Source of the DNA: Buchnera aphidicola (Astegopteryx bambusae)
GTDB taxonomy: Bacteria > Pseudomonadota > Gammaproteobacteria > Enterobacterales > Enterobacteriaceae
Length of the DNA stretch: 64,000 bases
Direction of reading: 5' to 3'
NCBI RefSeq assembly: GCF_039365365.1
Contig: NZ_CP134985.1
Location: 248,001-312,000 of the forward strand
Shown here: positions 18,415 through 28,323 of the stretch, in pieces
Layout: each line of letters opens with the position of its first letter
How positions within the stretch are numbered: position 1 is the stretch's first letter
Made by a program: the position numbers and the translations under genes
The notes under the pieces: generated by a model
What the model was told of the DNA's origin: nothing
Databases searched by the model: none
The model's input: the letters and a program-made list of their open reading frames with translations, nothing else

Positions 18415-20499
18415 TTAAAATTTTGCATCTTTAATACTTAATCTTAATCTTCCATTTTTATCTATTTCTAAAACTTTTACAAAAACACTTTGATTTATAT
18501 TTAAAAAACTTGAAACTTTACTTATTCTTCTATTAGAAATTTGTGAAATATGAACTAAACCTTCTTTTCCTGATCCAATTGAAACGAATGCACCAAATTC
18601 AACTATTTTTGTAATTTTGCCGGAATATATTTTACCAACTTCTATTTCTGAAGTTATTTTTTTTATTTTTTCTATTGCATGTTTTGCTTGATCTTGTAAA
18701 ATAGAAGAAATTTTAATAGTGCCGTCATCTTCTATTTCAATTGTAGTTCCAGTTTCTTCAGTTAACATTCTTATAACTGATCCTCCTTTACCTATAACAT
18801 CTTTAATTTTATCCGGATTAATTTTAATTATATGTATTCTAGGAGCAAATTTAGAAATTTCTTTTTTAGGAAATCTAATACACTTTGACATTATATTTAA
18901 AATTTTTAATCTTGCGGACTTAGCTTTTTTTAATGTTTGCTTAATTATTTGTTTAGTAACACCATTTATTTTAATATCCATTTGTAAAGAAGTTATACCA
19001 ATAAAACTACCAGATATTTTAAAATCCATATCACCAAAACGATCTTCTTCTCCAGATATATCAGACAAAATTATGTATTCTTTATCTTTCTTCATTAATC
19101 CCATAGCTATTCCAGCTATCGAAAATTTTATAGGAACTCCTGCATCCATTAAAGCTAAAGAAGCACCACAAACAGAAGCCATAGAAGAAGATCCATTAGA
19201 CTCAGTTATTTCTGATACTATTCTTATAGTATAAGGAAATTTCTTTATATCTGGCATAACAGCAATTAAACTTTTTTTAGCTAATTTCCCGTGACCTATT
19301 TCTCTTCTTTTAGGAGATCCATAAGAACCTATTTCTCCTACAGCATAAGAAGGAAAATTATAATGAAATAAAAAATTGTCTATTTTATCACCTAATATTT
19401 CATCTAAATTTTGTGCATCTCTAGAAGTCCCTAATGTTACAGAAACTAAAGATTGAGTATTACCTCTAGTAAATATAGCAGATCCATGCACTCTAGGTAA
19501 ATTACCAGTATGTATATCTATTTTTCTTATTTTATCAAAATCTCTATTATCAATTCTATTAAAATTATTTATTATTATATTTCTAAAAACACTTTTTTCT
19601 ACTGAATTTATTGTATTCTCTATTTCTATTTTATTATATTTAGTATACTTTGAATTTATAAAATCTATAATTTCATTTTTTATTAAATCAATTTTTTCTT
19701 CTCTTTCAGACTTTGATTTTATAAAAAATGCGTTAAAAAATGCTTTTTTATATAATCTATTAATTTTTGTAAATAATGTTTTTTTACTTAAAAATAAATT
19801 AAAAAATATTTTAGGTTTTTTTACTTTTTTTGAAAATATTAAAATATTTTTAATAAGTTTTTTTTGGTGTTCAAAGCCAAATATAATAGAATTTAAAATT
19901 TTCTTTTCAGATAACATTTTTGCTTCTGCTTCAATCATTAATATAGAAGTTTTGTTGCAAGATACTATTAAATCTAATTCACTAAATTTCATATTTTTTA
20001 CAGTCGGGTTTAAACAAAATTTTTTATTTATTAATCCTACTCTTGCTACTCCTATAGGTCCAAAACACGGAATTCCTGAAATACTTAATGCTGAAGATAC
20101 ACCTATAATAGCAACTATATCTGGATTTATATTAGTATTTACAGAAATAACAGTAGCTACAATTTGTATTTCGTTTAAAAGTCCTTCTGGAAATAGTGGT
20201 CTTATAGATCTATCTATTAATCTTGCTATTAATATTTCACTTTCACTAGGTCTTCCTTCTCTTCTAAAAAATCCTCCAGGTATTCTTCCAGCTGCATATG
20301 TTCTTTCTTGATAATCAACTTTTAAAGGAAAAAAATTATTTTCTTCTTGTTTTTTTTTACTAAAAACTATTGTAACTAAAACTACAGTGTCATTTATATT
20401 AACAATAACTGAAGAAGTTGCTTGTTTAGCAATTATTCCTGTTTCTAAAATTACAGTGTTATCTCCATATTTAAATTTATGTTTTATACAATTTTGCAC
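18415..20499 (-). CDS. pnp: Polynucleotide phosphorylase
   Basis: 694 residues (E. coli 711). A 3'-5' phosphorolytic exonuclease. Two RNase PH-like domains flank a helical linker at about residues 215-310; the second carries 'FTRGNTQSLVSVTLGT' and 'MPDIKKFPYTIRIVSEI'. A KH domain ('VIGKGGSVIRMLTEETGTTIEIEDDGTI') and an S1 domain ('GKITKIVEFGAFVSIGSGKEGLVHISQI') follow at the C-terminus. The linker region is the most lysine-rich and least conserved. It is downstream of rpsO, as in E. coli, separated by a terminator hairpin. Confidence 0.96.
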   Translation of the reverse strand: MQNCIKHKFKYGDNTVILETGIIAKQATSSVIVNINDTVVLVTIVFSKKKQEENNFFPLKVDYQERTYAAGRIPGGFFRREGRPSESEILIARLIDRSIRPLFPEGLLNEIQIVATVISVNTNINPDIVAIIGVSSALSISGIPCFGPIGVARVGLINKKFCLNPTVKNMKFSELDLIVSCNKTSILMIEAEAKMLSEKKILNSIIFGFEHQKKLIKNILIFSKKVKKPKIFFNLFLSKKTLFTKINRLYKKAFFNAFFIKSKSEREEKIDLIKNEIIDFINSKYTKYNKIEIENTINSVEKSVFRNIIINNFNRIDNRDFDKIRKIDIHTGNLPRVHGSAIFTRGNTQSLVSVTLGTSRDAQNLDEILGDKIDNFLFHYNFPSYAVGEIGSYGSPKRREIGHGKLAKKSLIAVMPDIKKFPYTIRIVSEITESNGSSSMASVCGASLALMDAGVPIKFSIAGIAMGLMKKDKEYIILSDISGEEDRFGDMDFKISGSFIGITSLQMDIKINGVTKQIIKQTLKKAKSARLKILNIMSKCIRFPKKEISKFAPRIHIIKINPDKIKDVIGKGGSVIRMLTEETGTTIEIEDDGTIKISSILQDQAKHAIEKIKKITSEIEVGKIYSGKITKIVEFGAFVSIGSGKEGLVHISQISNRRISKVSSFLNINQSVFVKVLEIDKNGRLRLSIKDAKF

Positions 20500-20582
20500 A
20501 ATAATTTCCTTAATATATTATGTAACATATAATATAAATAAAATTTAATTAATTAATAATTTTTTTAATATAAAATATAAAA

Positions 20583-20619
20583 ATATATTATAAAATATAA
20601 AAGGGCTTTTTACAGCCCT
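20583..20619 (-). terminator. rpsO terminator / rpsO-pnp intercistronic hairpin
   Basis: On the minus strand AGGGCT / AGCCCT (20619-20614 and 20607-20602) form a 6-bp stem with loop GTAAAA, followed by TTTATATTTT. It sits 15 bp after the rpsO stop and corresponds in place to the E. coli rpsO t1 terminator. Confidence 0.75.
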
Positions 20620-20633
20620 AAGAACAAAAAATA

Positions 20634-20903
20634 TTATCTTCTTATAGACAATTTGTTTGTAATATTTATATATTTTGTTAAAGATTTTTTTTTTAAATAA
20701 TTTAAAAGTTTTTTCCTTTTTGAAACCATACACAATAATCCTCTTTTACTACTATGATCTTTATTATTAAATTTAAAATGCATTCTTAAACTCTTTATTC
20801 TAGAAGTTATTAATGCAATTTGTACTTCTGTAGAACCACAATTTGAAATATTTTTACCAAATTCCAAAAATATTTTTGCATTTTTATTTTTTTGACTCAT
20901 CAT
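20634..20903 (-). CDS. rpsO: 30S ribosomal protein S15
   Basis: 89 residues, the same length as mature-plus-Met E. coli S15. Key 16S-binding blocks are present: 'GSTEVQIALITSRIKSLRMHFKFNNKDHSSKRGLL' and 'RKKLLNYLKKKSLTKYINI'. In E. coli truB lies directly upstream; here only 46 bp separate it from rbfA, so truB has been deleted. Confidence 0.96.
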   Translation of the reverse strand: MMSQKNKNAKIFLEFGKNISNCGSTEVQIALITSRIKSLRMHFKFNNKDHSSKRGLLCMVSKRKKLLNYLKKKSLTKYINITNKLSIRR

Positions 20904-20949
20904 ATTAACCTATAAAAAATTAAAATTTTAATTAAATATATATTTAAAT

Positions 20950-21303
20950 TTATAAAGCATTTTTTAAAATTTTAGATATTCTCAATCCTTTCGCAAAAGA
21001 ATCATCATGACAAAAATATAATTTAGGGCATATTCTTAAAATAACTTTTTTACAAAGTATTTTTCTAATATATTTTTTATAACTATTCAATATTTTTAAA
21101 ATATTTTTAATAATTTTATTATTTAATATATCCATAGTAATAAAAAATATTTTTACAAATTTGAAATCTTTAGAAATTTCAACATCTAAAATAGTTATTA
21201 AAAAATTTATTCTGCTATCGTTTATATCAAAATATAAAATATTTGATATTTCTTTTCTAACAATTGTAGAAATGCTGTTATGTCTATTACATATAGAAAT
21301 CAT
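20950..21303 (-). CDS. rbfA: 30S ribosome-binding factor A
   Basis: 117 residues (E. coli 133). A KH-like factor for late 16S maturation. The N-terminus 'RHNSISTIVRKEISNIL' and the 'VEISKDFKFVKIFF' strand are typical, as is the end 'LRICPKLYFCHDDSFAKGLRISKIL', matching '[25 protein letters not shown]' in E. coli. It is downstream of infB by 44 bp. The unstructured E. coli C-terminal tail is missing. Confidence 0.92.
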   Translation of the reverse strand: MISICNRHNSISTIVRKEISNILYFDINDSRINFLITILDVEISKDFKFVKIFFITMDILNNKIIKNILKILNSYKKYIRKILCKKVILRICPKLYFCHDDSFAKGLRISKILKNAL

Positions 21304-21347
21304 AATTTTCTCTAATTTATTTTTTTAAAAATAAAAAAAATTAAATT

Positions 21348-23585
21348 TTATTTATTTTTAAAAACTTCTAAAATGTCTTTAATTTTTATTTTATTAAAAT
21401 TTTTTATAATAATTCCACATTCTAAACCTTCTTTAACTTCTTTTACATCATTTTTAAAATGCTTTATAGAAGATATTTTACTACTAAATATAATTTTTTT
21501 ATTTCTAATTATATCTACATAATAATTTCTTCTAACAAATCCTTTAATAATTTTACAACCTGCAACTAATATTACATTAGAAACTTTAAAAATATTTGTT
21601 ACTCTTGCTATACCAGACAATATATTCTTAGTATTAGATTGCAAAAAATTTTTTTTTAACAATTTTATTTCATTTAATAAATTGTATATTATAGAATGAT
21701 ATCTAATATCTAACTTATTAAATAAAATTATTTTTTTTGCAATAACATTAGGATAAACATTAAAAGCTAAAATTATTGACTTTGAAGTGATAGCTAATGA
21801 AACATCAGATTCATTTATAGATCCAACACTAGAACTAATTATTTTTATAACAAAATCTTTATTTGAAATATTAGAAATTTTATTACATATTGCTTCTAAA
21901 GAACCTTGTGATTCAGCTTTTACTAATAAATTTATTCCATGAAAATGTTTTGTTTTCATATTTTCTAAGAAAAACTCTTTTTCAATCTCTTTTTCTAAAA
22001 AAAATTTATTTTGTTTATTTTTATTTTTTTTATAATTTATTAAATCTTTAGCTTTTTTTTCATCTTTTATTACAACAAATTCACTTCCAGAAATAGGTAT
22101 ACCAGATAATCCTAATATATTGACAGGTATAGAAGGAGTAGCGCATTTTAATAAATTTCCAAAACCGTCTCTTATTGATTTAATTTTTCCATATTCAAAA
22201 CCGCATATAATAAAATCTCCAACTTTTAGAGTTCCTTCTTGAACTAAAACAGTAGAAATTATTCCTATATTTTTATCTAAAAAAGATTCTATTACAACAC
22301 CTTTAGATATACATTTATAAAATGCTTTTAACTCTAACATCTCTGTTTGTAAAAAAATAGCATCTAATAAAGATTTAATGCCTTTATTATATTTTGCTGA
22401 AACTAATACAAATATATTATCTCCTCCTAAATCTTCAGAAACTATTTTATATTTCATTAATTCATTTTTTATAAAATCTATATTGTTTCCAACTTTATCT
22501 ATTTTATTTATTGCTATTATTATTGGAACTTTTGAAATTTTAGCATGTTCTATTGCTTCTATAGTTTGAGGCATTATTCCATCATCTGCTGCTACTACCA
22601 AAACAATTAAATCTGTAATTTTAGCTCCTCTAGATCTCATATTAGAAAATACTTCATGACCAGGTGTATCCAAAAAAGTAATATTTTTATTATTAATTTT
22701 TACATTATATGCTGTTATGTTTTGAGTGATTCCACCTAGTTCTTTTTTTTGTATGTTAGTAGATCTAATACAATCCAATATCGAAGTTTTACCATGATCC
22801 ACGTGACCCATAATAGTAACTACAGGAGGTCTACTTTTCATTTTTAAATTGTGAAAATTTCTGCTTTCTTTAAACAAATCTTGCATACTCAAAAATTTTT
22901 TTTGTGTAACTGTATATCCTAAACTTTGTGATATTAATTTTGCATCATTAAAAGTTAAAACATTATTTTTTATATCTAATTTTAAAATTAATAACTTTTT
23001 GTATATATCTTTTATTTTTGTTCCTAACAACTTTGAAAGTTTTATTATAGAAGTATTTTTAGTCAACACTATGTTTTTATTAATTACTTCATCTGGTTTT
23101 ATAAAAGATTGTTTTATAAAAGTTATTTTTTTATTTTTGAAAATATTTCTTTTTTTATAAAATTTATTAATATTATTTGGTTTAAACAATTTTTTTTTGT
23201 TGTTGAAATGTTTTTTCTCAATACTAGAAACTGTATTATTTAAAACATTTTTTATAAAAAACTTTTTATTCTTTACATTTTTTTTTATATTAGAAATTTT
23301 TTCATTTTTATTTTTTTTTTTTATAAAAGATGTTTTTTTAAATTTATTAAAAAAATTTTTTCTAACAAAAGAATTATTTTTAACGTTATTTTTTTTAATA
23401 TCTGACACACTTTTATTTTTGCAAGATATTTTATTAACGTTTTTCTTAATATTTTTAATTTTTGAAAAATTTTTATATTTTTTAAATTTTATAAAATTAT
23501 TAGTTTTTTTTTTGTTTGATATTTTTTTATTAGATAAATTACATTTTTTATTTTTTCTGACATTTTTAAAAATTTTTTTTTTCAT
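21348..23585 (-). CDS. infB: Translation initiation factor IF-2
   Basis: 745 residues (E. coli IF2-1 890). The first ~165 residues are an almost pure Lys/Asn/Ile/Phe low-complexity region in place of the E. coli N-domains. From about 180 a conserved IF2 N-domain remnant and then the G domain appear: GHVDHGKT at 260-267, DTPGH at 306-310, NKID at 360-363. Domains II, III and IV follow ('GCKIIKGFVRRN', 'ECGIIIKNFNKIKIKDILEVF'). IF-2 places fMet-tRNA in the P site. Downstream of nusA as in E. coli. Confidence 0.95.
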   Translation of the reverse strand: MKKKIFKNVRKNKKCNLSNKKISNKKKTNNFIKFKKYKNFSKIKNIKKNVNKISCKNKSVSDIKKNNVKNNSFVRKNFFNKFKKTSFIKKKNKNEKISNIKKNVKNKKFFIKNVLNNTVSSIEKKHFNNKKKLFKPNNINKFYKKRNIFKNKKITFIKQSFIKPDEVINKNIVLTKNTSIIKLSKLLGTKIKDIYKKLLILKLDIKNNVLTFNDAKLISQSLGYTVTQKKFLSMQDLFKESRNFHNLKMKSRPPVVTIMGHVDHGKTSILDCIRSTNIQKKELGGITQNITAYNVKINNKNITFLDTPGHEVFSNMRSRGAKITDLIVLVVAADDGIMPQTIEAIEHAKISKVPIIIAINKIDKVGNNIDFIKNELMKYKIVSEDLGGDNIFVLVSAKYNKGIKSLLDAIFLQTEMLELKAFYKCISKGVVIESFLDKNIGIISTVLVQEGTLKVGDFIICGFEYGKIKSIRDGFGNLLKCATPSIPVNILGLSGIPISGSEFVVIKDEKKAKDLINYKKNKNKQNKFFLEKEIEKEFFLENMKTKHFHGINLLVKAESQGSLEAICNKISNISNKDFVIKIISSSVGSINESDVSLAITSKSIILAFNVYPNVIAKKIILFNKLDIRYHSIIYNLLNEIKLLKKNFLQSNTKNILSGIARVTNIFKVSNVILVAGCKIIKGFVRRNYYVDIIRNKKIIFSSKISSIKHFKNDVKEVKEGLECGIIIKNFNKIKIKDILEVFKNK

Positions 23586-23792
23586 TTATTCTCCTAAATA
23601 CAATAATATTAAATTTTAACATTATAAAAAAAATTATTTTAAAACATATTTTTAAATAAAATATTTTTAATATATAAAAAATTAATCTAAAAAAAATATA
23701 TATAATTAATATATGTTTGCAAAAAATAATTTTACTAAAAATTTAAAAATAAAATTATATTTATATATTTTTTTAACATTTTATAAATTTTA

Positions 23793-24845
23793 TCACTTTT
23801 TATGTTTTTTTTTTAATTCAGAAGTTGTCATAACATTCAAATCCCACCCACTTAACTGAGAAGCCAACTTTACATTTTGACCATTTCTTCCTATAGCTTG
23901 AGCCAAATTTATAGATTCTACTGCTATATCCATAGTATGATTTTTTTTATTTACTATGATAGAAGAAACATTAGCTGGAGACATAGAATTTATAACAAAT
24001 TTTATTTCATCAGAATCCCATAACACTATGTCTATTCTTTCACCACAAAGTTCGCTAGAAACAGCTTGTACTCTAGCTCCTCTCATGCCCACACAAGCTC
24101 CAACAGGATCTATTCTTTTATCATTTGATAGTACTGCAACTTTTGCTCTAGATCCTGGATCTCTAGCAGTCGCTTTTATTTTAATTAATCCTTCTCCTAT
24201 TTCTGGGACTTCTATTTTAAATAATTCAATTAACATTTCAGGTTTAGATCTACTAATAAATAATTGCGCATCTTTAGATTCCGAATGTATATAATATAAC
24301 AATCCTCTTACTCTGTCTCCTAATCTAAAATTTTCTCTAGGTAATAAATCTTTTTTCATTATTATTGCTTCTGCATTATTTCCTAAATCTAAAAAAATAC
24401 AATCTCTGTTAATCTTTTTAACTATACCAGTAATGATTTCATTTATATTTTTTTTAAATTTATTTATTATCATACATTTTTCTGCTTCTTTAACTTTTTG
24501 TATTATAATTTGTTTAGCAGTCTGAGTAGTAATTCTATTAAACACAATAGAATGTATCTCACATTCTACATATTCTTTTAATTTTATATTTTTATTATCA
24601 ATTTTCGCTGCTTCCAAAGTTATTTCTTTAGTAGGAAACTTTACTTTGTTTACAACTGTCCATCTTCTAAAAGTTTTAAAACTACCATATTTTCTATTTA
24701 CTTTAACTATTACATCAATTTCTTTATTATATTTTTTCTTAGTAGCAGCTGATAAAGCAAGTTCTAAAGCTTCAAATATTTTTTCTCTTGGTAGCTGTTT
24801 TTCATTAGAAACAGATTCAACAACAGATAAAATTTCTTTATTCAT
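23793..24845 (-). CDS. nusA: Transcription factor NusA, truncated after KH2
   Basis: 350 residues against 495 in E. coli. The N-terminal RNAP-binding domain (1-~125), S1 domain (~135-200), KH1 ('[31 protein letters not shown]') and KH2 ('[32 protein letters not shown]') are complete and well conserved. The protein ends within about 12 residues of KH2, so the two C-terminal acidic repeats (AR1, AR2), which bind RNAP alpha, phage N and NusG and mask the KH domains, are absent. In E. coli rimP and metY precede nusA; here a terminator and tRNA-Leu are upstream, with rimP and metY missing. Confidence 0.93.
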   Translation of the reverse strand: MNKEILSVVESVSNEKQLPREKIFEALELALSAATKKKYNKEIDVIVKVNRKYGSFKTFRRWTVVNKVKFPTKEITLEAAKIDNKNIKLKEYVECEIHSIVFNRITTQTAKQIIIQKVKEAEKCMIINKFKKNINEIITGIVKKINRDCIFLDLGNNAEAIIMKKDLLPRENFRLGDRVRGLLYYIHSESKDAQLFISRSKPEMLIELFKIEVPEIGEGLIKIKATARDPGSRAKVAVLSNDKRIDPVGACVGMRGARVQAVSSELCGERIDIVLWDSDEIKFVINSMSPANVSSIIVNKKNHTMDIAVESINLAQAIGRNGQNVKLASQLSGWDLNVMTTSELKKKHKK

Positions 24846-24949
24846 TAAAATAAATCCTTTAACAAAAAAAATAATGCAAAGATTATTTTTATAAAAAAAT
24901 TTATAAAATTATTAAAATTAAAAAATTTATTAATATAAATAAAAATATA

Positions 24950-24982
24950 ATAAAAAATAAAAAACCCCGAAAATTACGGGGT
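24950..24982 (-). terminator. Strong Rho-independent terminator after tRNA-Leu(GAG)
   Basis: On the minus strand ACCCCG / CGGGGT form a 6-bp G+C-rich stem with a 7-nt loop and are followed at once by TTTTTTATTTTTTA. It lies 99 bp beyond the tRNA 3' end and ahead of nusA, separating secG-leuU transcription from nusA-infB. Confidence 0.9.
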
Positions 24983-25081
24983 ATATAACATATTAAAAAA
25001 AAATTAAAAAATCCAATATTAAAATTTATTAATAAAATATTTTAAAATTAAAAAATAAAAAAAATAAAAATATATTTTTAA

Positions 25082-25166
25082 TACCAAGAACGGGATTCGA
25101 ACCCGTAAGCCTAAAAAAAGGCACTATTCCCTCAAAATAGCGTGTATACCATTTCACCATCTTGGC
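25082..25166 (-). tRNA. leuU: tRNA-Leu(GAG)
   Basis: Minus-strand cloverleaf of 85 nt: acceptor GCCAAGA/TCTTGGT with discriminator A, D-arm 'GGTGAAATGGTATAC', anticodon stem-loop CTATT-TTGAGGG-AATAG (anticodon GAG), a long variable arm (class II) and T-arm 'CGGGTTCGAATCCCG'. CCA is not encoded. It is just downstream of secG, as is E. coli leuU. Confidence 0.96.
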
Positions 25167-25201
25167 AATATTAAAAACATATTTTAAACAATATAAAATT
25201 G

Positions 25202-25438
25202 CTATTTTCTATTCATAAAATTACATAGAATCAAATCGAAAAAGAAAAAAAATAATGATAAAATAGATATAATTTTATTTGTTAAATTATTTTTCAAAAT
25301 ATTAAAAAAAAATAAAGTATTTTTGTTTTTTACATTATAAAAATCATGTATTTCTAAAATTTTTCCTTTCTGCGTAATAATTAATACATTCAAACAAATG
25401 GTGATGACCATAAAAATCGAAAAAAAGATAACATACAT
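25202..25438 (-). CDS. secG: Preprotein translocase subunit SecG
   Basis: 78 residues from the ATG at 25436-25438, which has an AAGG Shine-Dalgarno 5 nt upstream; an in-frame GTG at 25444 overlaps that site and is unlikely to be the start. Two hydrophobic segments (about 1-22 and 52-70) flank a polar loop, matching E. coli SecG topology ('MYEALLVVF' start, 'LATLFFIISLVLGN' second segment against LSLFFFFFDLILCN). The Gly/Ser-rich loop and the E. coli C-terminal tail are lost. Identity is strongly supported by the secG-leuU order. Confidence 0.85.
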   Translation of the reverse strand: MYVIFFSIFMVITICLNVLIITQKGKILEIHDFYNVKNKNTLFFFNILKNNLTNKIISILSLFFFFFDLILCNFMNRK

Positions 25439-25444
25439 AATCAC

Positions 25445-25795
25445 CTTAAAATTATATTTTTAAAATATATAATAAATTATAATTCTTGTTCATAAAGAAA
25501 TTATAATTTAATTACATAATAAAATTATTCAATAAAGTTAAAAAAAATTAAAAAAATAATAAATTTTGTTTAAATAAATTTTAAAATAATAATATATAAA
25601 TAAAAATTTTAACACAAAATATAAAAAATATTTACATGTAAAAAATTTTGATAAAAAATATTAAAAGAAAATCTATTCATTTAAAAAAATATTTTTAATT
25701 TTTTTAAAAATATAAAAAATATAAAAAATATTTTACAAAATTAAATTATAAAATTTTGTAATATAAAAAATTTCTATATATAAAAATTATATTTT
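25445..25795. other. 351-bp spacer between ftsH and secG (glmM scar) with a leader hairpin
   Basis: No reading frame with homology is visible. In E. coli folP and glmM lie between ftsH and secG; both are absent. A 14-bp stem with one bulge is formed by 25474-25487 and 25495-25509 (loop about 7 nt) and lies 30-70 nt upstream of the secG start on the minus strand. It could be an ftsH-distal terminator or a leader structure. Confidence 0.55.
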
Positions 25796-27634
25796 TTATT
25801 TTTTATCATACGTATTAGAATTTATATTTTCTCTAACAGTTCTTCTATTCATAAGATCATCTATTTGAAATAATTCAATAGTTTCATATTTTATTAAAGC
25901 ATCCTTCATTGCATGAAGAATGTCAATATTATCTTTTAAAATTTTAAAAGCTTTATTATAATTAGATTCTATTAATAATTTTATTTCTTTATCTATTATT
26001 CTAATGGTTTCATTAGAAATATTAGATGCAATTGAGATGTTTTTACCTAAAAATATTTCTTCTTTTTCTTTAGTATATAATATAGGACCTAGTCTTTTGG
26101 AAAATCCCCACTGAGTGACCATATTTCTAGCTATACTAGTAGCCATTTTAATATCATGAAAAGCTCCAGTAGAAATATTTTTAGACCCATAAATTATTTC
26201 TTCAGCTAATCTGCCACCATATAAAGTAGCTATTTTACTTTCTAATTTCTGCTTACTAACGTTTAATTGATCATCTACAGGTAAGAAAAGTGTAGAACCT
26301 AAAGACATCCCTCTGGGGATTATCGTTACTTTGTGAGCTGGATCATGATCAGGAACTAATCTACCTACAATTACGTGACCTGCTTCATGATATGCTGTAC
26401 ATTCTTTTTGTTGCTTTGTCATAATTATAGATTTTCTCTCTGACCCCATAATTATTTTATCTTTAGATATTTCTAGTTCTGACATAGAAACATTCTTTTT
26501 ATTCAATCTTGCAGATAACAATGCAGCTTCATTTACTAAATTAGCTAAATCTGCGCCGGAAAATCCAGGGGTTCCTCTGGCTAAAATAGAAGTAGAAACG
26601 TCTTTTTTAATCAAAACATTTTTCATATGAACTTTTAATATTTGTTTTCTTCCTTTTAAATCTGGCAAAGAAACTAATATTCTTCTATCAAATCTGCCAG
26701 GTCTCAATAAAGCTGGATCCAAAACATCTGGTCTATTAGTAGCAGCAATTAATATAACTCCTTTATTTTGTTCAAAACCATCCATTTCTACCAATATTTG
26801 ATTTAAAGTTTGTTCTCTTTCATCATGCCCTCCCCCTAACCCAGAACCTCTTTGTCTACCTACAGCATCGATTTCATCTATAAATATTATACATGGAGAA
26901 TATTTTCTTGCATTTTCAAACATGTCTCTAACTCTAGATGCACCAACACCAACAAACATTTCTACAAAATCTGATCCTGATATAGTAAAAAATGGAACTT
27001 TTGCTTCACCTGAAACAGCTTTAGCTAGTAAAGTTTTTCCTGTTCCTGGAGGCCCAACTAATAAAACACCTTTAGGTATTTTTCCACCTAACTTTTTAAA
27101 TTTTTTTGGATTTTTCAAATATTCAACTAATTCTTGCACTTCTTCCTTTGCTTCATCACATCCTGCAACATCAGAAAAAGTAGTTTTGATTTTATTTTCT
27201 GATAACATTTTTGACTTATCTCTTCCGAAGGACATTGCATTTTTTCCTCCAGATTGTAATTGTCTTATAAAAAATATCCATATTCCTATTAATAAAAACA
27301 TAGGGAGCCATGACAAAAGTAATGAAGTGAAAAATCCTGGCATACTTGGAGATTTTCCAAATATTCTTACATTTTTTAATAACAAAATATCTAATAATTT
27401 CTGATCATTCATTGGTATAGTAGTATAATATTTATTATTGTTTTTATTTATTATTTCTACTTGTCTTCCATCAATAATAACCTCAGAAATTTTGTTTTTA
27501 TTTATTTCTGATAAAAAAGTGGTATAAGATATTCTATTATTAATAGAATTATGCGAACCAAAACTTTGAAAAATAGACATAAACATAATAGATGCAAATA
27601 ACCAAATAATTATATTTTTAACTGAATCATTCAA
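25796..27634 (-). CDS. ftsH: ATP-dependent zinc metalloprotease FtsH (HflB)
   Basis: 612 residues (E. coli 644). Two N-terminal membrane segments (about 7-25 and 103-123) flank a periplasmic domain. The AAA+ module has Walker A GPPGTGKT at 194-201, Walker B 'IIFIDEID', and the second region of homology 'RPGRFDRRI'. The protease domain holds the zinc motif HEAGH at 416-420. It degrades LpxC, sigma-32 and misassembled membrane proteins in E. coli. One of the best conserved proteins in the window. The E. coli order glmM-folP-ftsH-rlmE is reduced to ftsH-rlmE here. Confidence 0.97.
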   Translation of the reverse strand: MNDSVKNIIIWLFASIMFMSIFQSFGSHNSINNRISYTTFLSEINKNKISEVIIDGRQVEIINKNNNKYYTTIPMNDQKLLDILLLKNVRIFGKSPSMPGFFTSLLLSWLPMFLLIGIWIFFIRQLQSGGKNAMSFGRDKSKMLSENKIKTTFSDVAGCDEAKEEVQELVEYLKNPKKFKKLGGKIPKGVLLVGPPGTGKTLLAKAVSGEAKVPFFTISGSDFVEMFVGVGASRVRDMFENARKYSPCIIFIDEIDAVGRQRGSGLGGGHDEREQTLNQILVEMDGFEQNKGVILIAATNRPDVLDPALLRPGRFDRRILVSLPDLKGRKQILKVHMKNVLIKKDVSTSILARGTPGFSGADLANLVNEAALLSARLNKKNVSMSELEISKDKIIMGSERKSIIMTKQQKECTAYHEAGHVIVGRLVPDHDPAHKVTIIPRGMSLGSTLFLPVDDQLNVSKQKLESKIATLYGGRLAEEIIYGSKNISTGAFHDIKMATSIARNMVTQWGFSKRLGPILYTKEKEEIFLGKNISIASNISNETIRIIDKEIKLLIESNYNKAFKILKDNIDILHAMKDALIKYETIELFQIDDLMNRRTVRENINSNTYDKK

Positions 27635-27677
27635 GGAATTAACCTCACATAATAACTGTTAACTGTTATAAAAAAAA

Positions 27678-28304
27678 TTATTTTATTCCTCTTCCTATAA
27701 TAAATAGTTCTTTAGAATTTTTATAAGAAGATTTTAATTTATTAATTTTAACACTTATAAAAAAATTCTTTAAAATTTTTATAAATTCATTTAAACCTTT
27801 ACCATCAAATGCTTTAACTATATAAATTCCTTTTTTAAAAAAAATATTTTTACATATATAAAAAGATAATTCTAATAATTTAATAGAATTATTAATATCT
27901 ACACAACTATGACCGCTAATATTAGGGGACATATCAGACATTAAAACATCAATTCTATTTTTATTAATTTGTCTTAAAAAATATTCTAAAAATTTTTTGT
28001 TAAACAAATTTCCCTTATAAAACATTATATTTTTTAAAAATTTCATTTTTTTTATATCACAAGATATTAATTTGCCTTTGTTATTTATATACTTAGAGAC
28101 ATACTTTGACCATCCTCCAGGAGAGGATCCTAAATCAACAATATTCATATTCTTTTTAAAAATATTATTTCTTACATTTATTTCATGTATTTTAAACCAA
28201 GATCTAGAGATTAAATTTTTTTTTTTAGTCATTAAAACATATTGATTTTTACTATTTCTATTCAACCAAATTTTAGAACTTTTAGAAAATTTTCTATATT
28301 TCAT
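27678..28304 (-). CDS. rlmE: 23S rRNA 2'-O-ribose methyltransferase RlmE (RrmJ/FtsJ)
   Basis: 208 residues, essentially the E. coli length of 209, and the catalytic residues keep the E. coli numbering: K38, D124 and K164 (with a glutamate near 197). The SAM site 'VDLGSSPGGWSKYV' lies at 56-69 and 'MSDMSPNISG' at 122-131. It methylates U2552 in the A loop of the 50S. Upstream of ftsH on the same strand, 43 bp apart, as in E. coli. Confidence 0.95.
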   Translation of the reverse strand: MKYRKFSKSSKIWLNRNSKNQYVLMTKKKNLISRSWFKIHEINVRNNIFKKNMNIVDLGSSPGGWSKYVSKYINNKGKLISCDIKKMKFLKNIMFYKGNLFNKKFLEYFLRQINKNRIDVLMSDMSPNISGHSCVDINNSIKLLELSFYICKNIFFKKGIYIVKAFDGKGLNEFIKILKNFFISVKINKLKSSYKNSKELFIIGRGIK

Positions 28305-28323
28305 AAAATTTTTATTTAAATTA

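Noticed and set aside
18719-19234. 171-codon open frame on the plus strand, antisense to pnp
   Set aside because: It mirrors a strongly conserved gene; in such A/T-rich DNA the complement of conserved Gly/Ser/Asp codons stays open. No start signal and no family features.
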